Source of the DNA: Toxotes chatareus
Lineage: Eukaryota > Chordata > Actinopteri > Toxotidae
DNA length: 64,000 bases
Assembly: GCA_016801885.1 (NCBI GenBank)
Contig: CM028885.1
Span: 2,354,955 to 2,418,954 of the forward strand
Reading direction: 5' to 3'
In this document: positions 1-10,343 of the stretch, piece by piece
Layout of the letters: each line of letters begins with the position of its first letter
Position numbering within the stretch: position 1 is the first letter of the stretch
The notes under the pieces: model-generated
Told to the model about the DNA's origin: nothing
Database searches by the model: none
What the model saw: only the letters and a program-made list of their open reading frames with translations
Translations under genes and position numbers: made by a program

Positions 1-600
1 GTTCTGAATCATAAATCTCATCCTCAAAACAAAGTGAGGTTGGTTCCTTTGTTTAAAACACTGCAAATCCAACTCCATGAACTCTGAGTCACTCAGCTGG
101 AGGAAAATCACTGAGTGCCTCTGTTTCATACAGAGAAACAAGTCATCATCTAAATCATTTGATGCCCGTCCGTGCTGTGTCTGCTGCACCACACCCTGTG
201 TATCCTCAGTGTACCTGATGAACCCCACAAATTCACATGCAGAATAATGTTTTCAAGCCAAAAGCCTTATTCTTTCAACAGACAAGAAAAAAAAAAATGA
301 AGGCAGTGCTTGATGTTTAAGGACTTTTTTGATTTCTGATCTAGCTAGCATTGCATAGATGTGGTGACTTGCTGGTTCCTTACCTGTGGACGTTTTGAAA
401 TCTCATAGATAAATTCCCTTATGCACCTTTTCATGTTTTTTCCTGGCTCTAGCGATTTTGAACACACAGCATTAATTTTGTTTTTAAGGTTGATTTTGAG
501 GTCAAATTTGAAAAAGCATCAGTTCAGGGCCAAAATTTAATTGTAGGAGTAGTTTTTTCAAACTATCACCATGCCATCATTAAACACAAATTCTAAATTT
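1..600. other. Unique AT-rich non-coding DNA, left flank of tract 1
   Basis: I see no gene, RNA or recognisable transposon here. The stretch has ordinary fish non-coding character. It includes an A run near 288-297 and a run of six T near 552-557, which is the last run longer than five bases before tract 1. The change of texture into tract 1 falls somewhere between about 560 and 660 and has no obvious terminal repeat or target-site duplication. Confidence 0.6.
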
Positions 601-1938
601 TATTAGGTTTGAAAAGAATGTTACCCATCTAGCATTATGAGTCGATGTTTCGACTTTTTCCAGGACATGCAATCTATAAGATTAAAAATCGCTGATAATA
701 TGTTGAACTTAATGGACTAACTTATAACTATGAGTCGTTACAATCTGCATTAGTAAGAGAAGTGACGTGAACAATAAGCACTGTCATGTTTTATCATATT
801 TAGTGTTTTTATTGTTTACATTTATACAACTGTACCTAGTAGTTAGTACAAATCTTAGTGAACATTTCATGTATTCATAATCAGATTGTAAGCTCATGTT
901 ACACTCAATTTGTAAAGATCAAAGTTAAGCTCAATGTGAACAAATGTGAACTGTATCAGTTTGAGTTTCATTCTCTACAGGAGTTATCATGCAAAAAGAT
1001 TTCAGTTAGCTATAGTGTTGTAACTGGTAAATAATTATGACATGCACTTCTAAGGAAAGTTAACACAAGGCAAGAGACTATAACTCATGCAGATGTGAGT
1101 GTGGATTCTTGATTGTCAGTGGTTAGATTGCGATGATGCAGGTTATCTTCTAGCATCATGAATGTGACCTAGAAATTTTAGCTGATATTTCTGACTGTTA
1201 ACACTGTGTCAGCAAACTGATAAGAGCGGTAGAAATGGACATAACACTCTGAAGTCCGGTCTTTCAGATCAGTATTACAATTTACATAATGTAAAATTTA
1301 ATGCTTAATACAGCACTATGGTTCATTGTTGTCATTATGGTTAACTGACTTAATCATGTATAGGATCATCTGCTACAGTTGCATAATCGCTAGTATTCAT
1401 AGTAGATTTGGTATGCATTGATGTTTATGTCTAGTTTGATGCATGTCCATGCTGTAAACTGATAATTACTATGTTTAAATTAGAATGAACCGATCATGTC
1501 GATAGTTGATCATTCAGTTCTAACTGTAAATCAAGCTTCGGACAGGTCAGATATACAGCTTGCTGAATATCTAGTTTAACTAGAAATTATTGATTTTCTA
1601 TTTTATACAAATTGATTGTAATGAAATCTTATGAGTTACCTGCAACATTCAACTGTTTCTAAACTAAGCTGATGACTGAAGTATCAGCTAACTTATTAAA
1701 TAAATCAGGTACTATAAGCTTGATCTGTCATATGTACACGTGAATTACGACTCTGACACTGTTTATTACTAGAGTGTTCTTAACTTATCGAATGATCCAT
1801 TTGGTTTCAAATTCAAACATATCTGACAATCGAACTATGTCTGTATTACAAAGACACGATCTTCAATAGTCGTAAGTCGAAAACATTGCTATTGTGATTA
1901 TAATTGCTGTTCATAGCTGCGTAGTTTATATGAAGAGG

Positions 1939-2017
1939 ATTTTGGATAAATACTTCAATTGATACTTTCTAAAGTATCAGAAGATTAGCTATAGGTATAA
2001 GCTGTCATATCCAAAAT
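1939..2017. repeat. Nested perfect hairpins in tract 1
   Basis: A 10-bp arm ATTTTGGATA (1939-1948) pairs with TATCCAAAAT (2008-2017). Inside the loop sits a 9-bp hairpin, TGATACTTT (1960-1968) and AAAGTATCA (1971-1979), with a 2-nt loop. All pairs are Watson-Crick. A function is not implied: stems of this size are expected a few times in 8 kb of AT-rich DNA. Confidence 0.8.
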
Positions 2018-2405
2018 GGAAATCATGAGAAGTTCAATCTCAGTACTCTTGTCACATGAGGTTATCGAGTAGTTATGTGACGATCTGCGCACAGCTATCA
2101 TCCAGTGCACATTACATGCATAGATTCTTAATATTGATCTCACGATACTCTAATACTGTACTAGTGATCACATCTGATTTCATTGCACAGATCTGCCACG
2201 ATTTCTATGTCCAGCTTCTTTAGTCAGTTTACGAGTACATGTAACACCTATCATATAACATTGTACATTTCATTGCTAGATATGAATTATGCAATAGATA
2301 CATGTTAACCATTCTTCTTTGTCATAAGATAGAGGTTAGTGATACGCTCATTTGGCTTAGCTGATTGTTTGCACATTCTTGAATGCAGACTTTCAGTAAT
2401 TTCAC

Positions 2406-2455
2406 AATTTGAATCGGATTGATTTGCACGTACGCATTGTATCATAATTCAAATT
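2406..2455. repeat. 9-bp inverted repeat in tract 1
   Basis: AATTTGAAT at 2406-2414 is the exact reverse complement of ATTCAAATT at 2447-2455, with a 32-nt loop that includes a CGTACG palindrome. This is a sequence observation only. Confidence 0.75.
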
Positions 2456-3344
2456 CAGGATTTTATTGCAGAACATGCAACTGACAGTTCTTCAGTGACT
2501 AAATGACTCAGGCAGCTATAGACGCGTTAAATTTCTTAACAGGAGTAACATCCTGACTTTCATAAAGCAGTCGTAGACGTTTGACATCACATATTTCACA
2601 TTCAATTTGCATTAAAACAAAGGGAGATGGACAGATGTGACATGATGTAGTAAGATGTCAGCAAATGCAATTGTATGATATATGCTTGTCAGTTATCAGC
2701 AGTGACATTCAATAGGCATCGGATTCAAAAGAAGTAATCAATTGCTAAGTGTCCGATTGAATCTAGTCCTTATACATATTTGATACGCAATTACCTAATC
2801 GAATAATACATTTGAATGTCGAATGACTTATACAATCTGTTAATTCATACGTCCTAAGTATCTACACTAAATCAGCGATAGTGAGTGAGTTGAGTGGTTT
2901 AAATGTAAGATGTAATTTACTTATTTAAGCCTATGAAATTTACAATAAAGTAGATATACTTTGTCATTGATAATCAAGGACATTACTTGCATGATACTGC
3001 TACTTTCTCAATTATAGGTAAGCAGTGGTATGCTTGTAGACAACTGATTTTGGCAAAAACAGATAAGTCTAAACTTAAACAGTCATGTACAATAGATTTG
3101 ACTGCTGTTGGTGTCTGAAACAAACATCCACTTGCTCAGCTGAGTCAGCATGACACTAAGTGATTAAATGCAGTGATTGCATACAGCATCTTTACACCTT
3201 GTGTGAGTTTCGAATACTGTAATTATGCAGTAGATTGATCCGTTAATAGTAAGCATCATTCGATCAGTCTGATGCAATTTCTAATGTCCCTTTCAATACC
3301 GATATATAAATAAGCTGTTCAATCAACTGAATATGATAGCATAG

Positions 3345-3455
3345 TCGTCAGTTGTACTGCGTAATCTTTTAGACATTAGTCTAGATATTGATTCATCATC
3401 TAGACTACTGCTGAAAATTTTCGTACCTAATGTAAGATGAGTACAATGATGACGA
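3345..3455. repeat. Multi-stem inverted-repeat structure in tract 1
   Basis: The outer arms TCGTC (3345-3349) and TTGTAC (3352-3357) pair with GTACAA (3441-3446) and GACGA (3451-3455) across a small internal loop. The enclosed segment carries a perfect 10-bp hairpin, TAGTCTAGAT (3377-3386) with ATCTAGACTA (3398-3407), and an 11-nt loop. It resembles a branched RNA or cruciform fold, but folding statistics were not computed. Confidence 0.7.
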
Positions 3456-6216
3456 ACTGTTACATGTTCAATGATAGCTCTTTCAATTTAACACAGACAT
3501 TATCACGTCAATGAATGCAGTTAATATAGATCTGAGAGAGTAATCTTTGTCATTAGCAATTCTGATTACATCCTTCATAAGCTTGTAGTGCTGAGAATCA
3601 AAGTAGAGTTAGAATATGCATATACATTACATTTTACACAATGCGACATTCATTAATGACTATGTCAGATGAACATGAGTCAATAAATAATCGATATTGT
3701 AAAGTCTATATAGTACAAAGAAGCATTGCTACATAATGTCATTTGTATACTACCTGAAATACTTCATTTCATCGATAATTCAGTTAGTATGATACCGTTA
3801 TTGTAATCTGCTAATCGAATGCGTCTGATATAATTAAGCAAGCCAACTTTCTTATACAGTGCTAAAATGCACATGCTGATAAAGTGAATATGTTAATCTA
3901 CTCAACCTGTTTCCATTACCTGTAGTTAACAATGATCCATTCCATATGAATAGCTTAAAGTCAGAGTCACTCATGTCATGTTTGCAACAGACATTTAACA
4001 GTCACACTGTGATAACATAGTAGTGATTACTTGTTGTAACAGTTATGTAAGTGTCAATTTTATCATGTGATTGATAATTCTATGAATAGTACATGTATAG
4101 TCACCATTATTCTGATATATGCTAAGTTAACATCAGTATATAATACGTATTTGTCCATCAGGAATTCGTATCGAAGAAGTACTTGGATAGATTCTATTTT
4201 GAACAATTGGTCAAGCTCTAAGGTTTTAGAGAAAGTCTAAGTTAGTCTGCTATTAGGCTCACTAATGTTTTGCATATTACTGTATGTATTCCATGTACAG
4301 AAAATTTGTAAACTTAAATACCTTTGAATCAAATTAGTATTTAAACTGATACTGATTCTGTTCTGAGTGATTACATGTACAAGGCTAAGTCTTGTTTCAT
4401 CTACTAATCACTGTACAAGTGACTCTAGTACTGTTCTGGAGGATTAGCTAAACTGTTCAAGTGACTTAGTTTGAACATGTGTTGACGGTTTCAATTCTGA
4501 TGTTCACTATCAAAGACTTCAGTAGACATATATCTAGACGGGTGCTTCAAAAGAGCAGAGATGAGACAGTATGCTATCAAAACAGATAATTCGTTGCTTC
4601 AAGCTTGAGCATAGTAGATACAGAAACACAGCAGTAACTACTGAATTCGAAGACTCAATCTACGATAGCAACTCTATTGCTAGAATATTCCTATCTACAA
4701 TGATTAGAAAGATTGCTGCTAAGACATGTTAATAAATTTATCATTTGAAAGTAAATGTACGTAATTAAACTTGAATAGACACATTTATATGCTGATCATG
4801 ATATGAGCAATACACATTGACAGATCTATTCGCTAGGCTCTTTGAATTTAACTATAGACACTGTTGTCAATATCAATATCATACATATATCATCAAATCA
4901 GTAGGTGAATAATGATGATCTCATTCATAAGAAATCCTGATTAATAAGCAGTTCAGCTAATGCAGATGATAGTTACCAGATTTATGTAAGATGTTAATTA
5001 CAGCAAGATATATCAGAAGCTAGAAACTAGTATCTATGTCATCACTTCACAAAGAATAAGCACTCTGTATACAGCAAGTCTTAACATGAGTTCACAATTT
5101 GTGACATGATTAACAACTTAGTAATATATGAGTCAGTAATCAAGTTCCTCGTGACTCACTCTAGCCTAGTTGTTCAATTTGAGCAAGTAGTAACAGTATA
5201 TCGTAACGTTTCGGCGAACATCTGCTGTTATACAGCATGTCCATAAACTTTTAATCATGACGGTGATACTAAAAATCCCTTAGACTTAGTATTCGAGCTT
5301 ACATTGCATTAAATTACTATGGACTCCTATAGTACTGTAATAACCACTTATAAGCATCTGTTGATAATACCCGACTTCATTGCAACTCTGGTGAGACGTG
5401 GTAGAACAGCTTGCATGGTAAACATTAACGCGTGCATCTAATCCTAGCGTGAGTTCAAGAAGTTAGTAACTGATGGAACATCAAGTAATAATGACAAATT
5501 ATTATCACACCTTATTTGATCGATTATCAATGGCACATGAGAATCAGAGCAGATAATGATGTCTGAAAGATTAAATGCCTAGAGTTGATAGTGGTCAAAG
5601 GAACATATGATGTATTATGGATGTCTCAGTTTGAAAAACATGACCTAAGTTGTATTAGAATTCTGGTAAATCAGCCCTTAATAGACTGATGAATTTACAA
5701 TATTAATTACAAATATGCCTCAGAGTGCATGAATTACTGATACATAATTAGTAACTATTAGAGGAATGAATATACATAACAGCATATTCATATCAATTAT
5801 TTAATTGTAATAGTTCATGTTATGTTATGCGAATTTGCTCTATGTTGCTGAATCAAATGCATAGTTATACATCGTATGTAAGTTATGCAAACTCACTGTA
5901 ATCGAATATCTAGATTACGATTCAAGTATAATTCCAGTATTGACTGAATGTAATGAATAGGTAAAGCATACTCATTAGGTAATGAGTCATTGGATAATGT
6001 ATGCTAATCTAGTGAAATTGACTTCTAGCTGATCTACATAGATAGATGGCTATTCAAAGTCGTAAGATGGAAATGCAAGCACTGAGAATTGTAATGAGTT
6101 CTTCAGGAAACACTTAGTGCATTCATCACTCTATTACTCTGATACAAGATGTTTGAATCAATACTAGTCATGGATGCATGATAGCATGTAAGATTGCAAG
6201 ATGTTATGAATCATCA

Positions 6217-6232
6217 TGTACTATATAGTACA
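6217..6232. repeat. 16-bp perfect palindrome in tract 1
   Basis: TGTACTATATAGTACA equals its own reverse complement. No protein-binding site is recognised. Confidence 0.85.
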
Positions 6233-8349
6233 GATAGTTATATGCATTAGAGAGTCATCATGTCACATGATTTTCACAGAGCTAAATTGGCAACAAGTTG
6301 TGTGATATTGCTAGTCAATTTACGGATATGCACTATATCTGCAGGTCAACATGAAGCATTGGTATTGCAATAATAGCTGAATAATTCAGCTGTAAATCAA
6401 GCTCCTTGATCATGAATGCCCAAGGTAGATGACATGTGAACATACCTGTGTGAATCATGTCTAATAGACATTTTAAATTGAGCAATAATTGAGTATATTA
6501 ATGTTCTTGCATTGACAGTAGATGAACAGTGCCACAAATTTAGACTTAGAAGAATACATTCAGTTAGTGACGCTACATTTCGAGTCAGTTACTAGCTAAA
6601 TGACTGAGATGCTAAGATGATTCTGAAGATTAATTAAATACTGGTAAGCTGTAAATGGTAAATTAATGCATCTTAGTTATTCTTGCTGCTGATAATTAAG
6701 ATCATGGCCTCAAATTAATGATACAGTTAGTACAATCATGGATTTCATAGCTACTACTGACAATTCAAGATGATCAAACACAGCTATTGGTTTTGAATCA
6801 ATTCTGTGCTAAGAGCTTGAATTGAAATGATAATGTATGTCAGATTATCAAGATAATCAAGCCTTTTAATGTACATACTTGATTCTATGAGAGATTACAG
6901 TGACTTTGTTGCACGTTACTTGCAGCTGATCATGAGAATCATGCTGCAGATTATAGCCTTCTTCATATACTCAGCATCGATGTTGTTATCCTAGCACTAA
7001 AGTAAAGATAAGCTAAATGCTCAATTCTTGGAGAATACTGGCTCATGCATTAGCATATATACGACTATTAATTGTGGTAAGCTGGAACTAACTATGATTA
7101 TTAGACTTACTGTAATGATCCATGATGAATTCATAATGCATGCTGCGTTGCAATTGACATAGTGATATTTGGAATACTGTAAGGAATATAGTAAATTGAA
7201 GAGCTTGAAGTCTAACTAAACTTCATCAAAGTTTTTCTGATGTATCAGCTATCAACTAATCTGTTGCTAGAAGCAAGTCACTAATGCTACATGAATGTGA
7301 CAAGTATGACAAGAATAGCATCATTCTCATGTCAACAAGTGTGAATAGGGTATTTAGCATAATCTTGACAAATATTTGATCGTTTGCTCATTCAGAGCTC
7401 TGAGATGCATACCCAAATTGGCATTAATGTATGATGATGTGAGTATGATAGAACATATGTGTATTTCCTGACATGTGAAAGCGTGATCTGATTATTTATC
7501 TATCCACTGATTTCAATTAAGATACTAGATCTCTAAACTATACTAAGCTAGCTTGACATCGCTATGTATGATTAGACTCATGTATTGCAATGCTTAAACA
7601 ATGATGAATACAGACTTTTGAGTGTATGATCATTCTAATTCTAGATATGCAATAAAGTATAACTCATCTAGCTACAGATTCAATGACAAGATCACCTAGA
7701 AGCACTGCAGATAAATGCTTGTACAAAAGACAGCTTTATGCATATTGTAGAGATATCAATAGCAACGTAGCAGTTGGTCTACATATCACTGATGAAAGAT
7801 ACACATGATTACAGCGTGCATCTGTAGAATGCATCACTTAACAACTAAGTTTAAAGGAAATGCTATATTCTATAGTTCAAATAGACTAAAACTAATTTTC
7901 TTTAATGCATTAGATAATGCTAAACTTTTGAATTGTTGTCCATTCATAAATCAGAGTGCTGTCAAGATCAAATATAGATTAATTGTTATGAGCTTGACAT
8001 TAGTCAATTTTAAGTACATCTCTCATATTATAGATCAGAAACAGATTACTGAGTTACTAATTATGATGTAAACTGAGCATAGTATAGAAAACCAATAATA
8101 CAATCTGCATGTGTCGTATGTCATATCTACAATCTATTGTTCATTTGACGTAAATATAAATGTTCAGTTCGATATGCTATGAAAGCTGTGATAATTAAAT
8201 TCAGTCTGTGAAGTAGTTACGATACTCATAATGTAGAAATCACACTAATCATTACAGTCAATGCAAGGATATAGCTAAATCTGTTCATAAAAGAATCTAA
8301 GAATTATATGTATACTGAAACAAGGGATCTAAAGATACCTAGCATGTCA

Positions 8350-8760
8350 ACCTTATCAAGCGTAGTTCAGTAATGTGTTGGTGATTTGGTTTGGCCGGAA
8401 CACATCAAAGGACCGACCCAGTCTGTGTTGTTTTGATTTCTTCTTCTTTTACCTTCTGGAGGATTAGGCTCAGGAAGTGCATCGCTACCTCCCGTCGGCA
8501 AAAAAGCAACAACACATTGGGTCTTTGCAAACAGAATTGATGTATGTGTGTTTATTTGCATACAGAGCGAGGAAGTGAGATCCCACCACACGTGGTCACT
8601 GGAGACACATGTGGAAACTCATTTTAATGCCAGGTATGAACTAACCTACTCAGCTGTTCGCCTGTGATTGGATCACCTGAGACGCATGTTAATACCAGGT
8701 CTGAAGAGGGCCTTTAACGCCACTGATCAACAAACTGCACCCATTTCCTATCGAATTAAC
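8350..8760. repeat. Probable interspersed repeat at the right edge of tract 1
   Basis: The GC content rises sharply here and the texture returns to normal fish DNA. The segment around 8565-8720 has two related phrases, 'cattttaatgccaggt' and 'catgttaataccaggt', each following a CAC-TGGAGAC or CAC-CTGAGAC motif. This suggests an internally duplicated mobile-element fragment. I cannot name the family. The minus-strand ORF inside it (8367-8591) shows no recognisable domain. Confidence 0.35.
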
Positions 8761-9230
8761 ATATCTTAACATTTCATATTAAATATTTTAAATCCTGCAT
8801 TGTTCACATCCATGTTTACCTAACAGTAGTCTTCTTCTCCCTGCCATTGTTGGTGCACCATTGCATATCTGAGTGCATTACCACGTGGAAAATCAGTGGA
8901 ACAGTGCGAAACCACCAGCTGGAATGTGCATAGCATCACCTGTCTGCTTGTTGGTATGTATGTGCATCCATGTGTGCATGTACAACAACAAACAAAACAG
9001 ACAATTCACTCTTAAAACTACTGCATCTCTACTAGAGGTGAACCACTCCACAGGGTACCGTTAATTAAAGGATCTGAACTCAGACAGACACATGATGAAC
9101 AACAGGTTAGACAGGTCGAGAAACACAGTCAGACGCTTATATGTGGTTTAATAAAATGATCACAAACCATGACACACATCAGACCTAGGGTGGAGTAGTT
9201 CTACTCTGCTGTGTGGAAATACTCGTTGGT

Positions 9231-9350
9231 TGACAGGACTTTTGGGGAAAATGCCTTAAGGGAACAATGGGGCTCAAGATGGGCCCCTAGCTCTTTTTTT
9301 TTTTTTTTTTTTGCCCCAGGGGCCTCTACTTGACTAATCTAGTCCTGTCA
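9231..9350. mobile_element. 120-bp foldback (MITE-like) element
   Basis: Exact 10-bp terminal inverted repeats, TGACAGGACT (9231-9240) and AGTCCTGTCA (9341-9350), bound a segment. Its inner part also folds: GGGGC and GGGCCCC blocks face GCCCCAGGGGCC across a run of 18 or more T. This looks like a short non-autonomous DNA transposon or foldback repeat. No target-site duplication was established. A GC-rich stem of similar style lies at 26067-26108. Confidence 0.6.
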
Positions 9351-9359
9351 GCAGCTGTG

Positions 9360-10080
9360 GTTCACCTGGTCATAATTTTTTCCAGCTTGACATCAAGCTA
9401 TGCAAGTTCATATTTGTCATATGTAAGTTATACCTAACAACTACTCTTATTGCATCAGTTAACTGTCACTTTGTGCTTGTGTTATTCAACAAACAGAACT
9501 TCATATACTGTCCCAGCATAATTAATTCGCACCGAACACAATGTGCATGTGATCTGAATTCAGCCTGGTCGGTTTGGAGATGAATGTAACATTAATTGCA
9601 AAGTTGAAATAGCTGGCTCCACCCTCGTAGATTCCACGTGGTTACATTAAGCCAGCATTTGAGCAGGCAAGCCGGTCTCCAGAAGCCAATTGTCATCAGG
9701 CAGCTTGTCTGTTGAAATGCTGGTCTAATTAAACATCATTAAATCTATGAATGTGCAACCGTTTCCTTCAACTCTCCGCTTCATGATCGTATTAATGTCT
9801 GTCGTGCACCCAGTGAGCTGTGCCCTTCTGATAAAATGAAGAAGCTGTCTATAGTTAAGATTGATTCTTTTTACATTAGTTCACATTAACTTTTATCAAC
9901 CAGTATCACAGCATATACTGTGAGCTTTCATTTGGATATGTGAAGAAGTTTCTAATGCAATTATTATGGTAAATGACACAGATTTTTGAAAACAGCTAAA
10001 TTTACAACTTAAACGTATACATAGAAAAGAACTGGTGAATAATTGGATGATTTCATCCTCATGAAATGTTGGTAGAATCA
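9360..10080. other. Unique stretch, candidate conserved non-coding element
   Basis: This repeat-free stretch has no long ORF. The core at about 9490-9770 has several TAATTA/ATTAA/CAATTG homeodomain-type cores packed in otherwise balanced sequence, the texture often seen in vertebrate conserved non-coding enhancers. Conservation cannot be judged from one sequence, so this is a candidate only. Confidence 0.25.
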
Positions 10081-10283
10081 GTTTTTATCAACTTTTGAGT
10101 CTGTGTGAGAACATTCCTTTGGCATGAGGGTGTATGTACATGCATTGTGAGCATGCATGTGTGTGTAGGGAGAGGTGAGATGGAGGGTGAACCCCCATCC
10201 AGCTGTACTGTCTGGGTTACACCTGGGCCTGCTGTCTAAATAGCCCTGTGCAGTTCTGCATGACTGCAAATATGTGTTATATT

Positions 10284-10285
<2 letters not shown>

Positions 10286-10342
<57 letters not shown>
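10286..10342. repeat. Compound (GT)n(GA)n microsatellite
   Basis: A GT run of about 17 units passes directly into a GA run of about 11 units. ORFs read through it on both strands (RERERE and THTHTH stretches) are artefacts of the repeat. Confidence 0.95.

Positions 10343-10343
<1 letters not shown>

Larger units (their letters stand above)
601..8350. other. Tract 1: homopolymer-free, microsatellite-free, stop-dense high-complexity sequence of unknown nature
   Basis: About 7.7 kb of AT-rich (roughly 65% AT) sequence with a texture unlike its flanks. Reading it through, I find no run of any base longer than five, no dinucleotide repeat beyond about 3-4 units and no recognisable transposon. GG and CC steps are scarce. 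CpG is much less depleted than in the flanks: about 13 in 1741-2340 against about 4 in 28561-29160. Stops are dense in all six frames, and only one ATG-started ORF reaches 60 codons (7805-8071). Perfect hairpins occur, for example at 1939-2017, 3345-3455 and 6217-6232. No terminal inverted repeats were seen. The function is unknown. A non-coding RNA locus, an unknown element, an unusual DNA-synthesis product or an artificial or assembly insert are all possible. Edges are uncertain by about 100 bp. Confidence 0.75.

Noticed and set aside
601..8350. Treating tract 1 as a proven RNA-structure locus because of its many hairpins
   Set aside because: A rough chance estimate at about 65% AT gives a few stems of 9 or more bp (loops up to about 60) per 8 kb, which is about what I saw. 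Folding enrichment is unproven.
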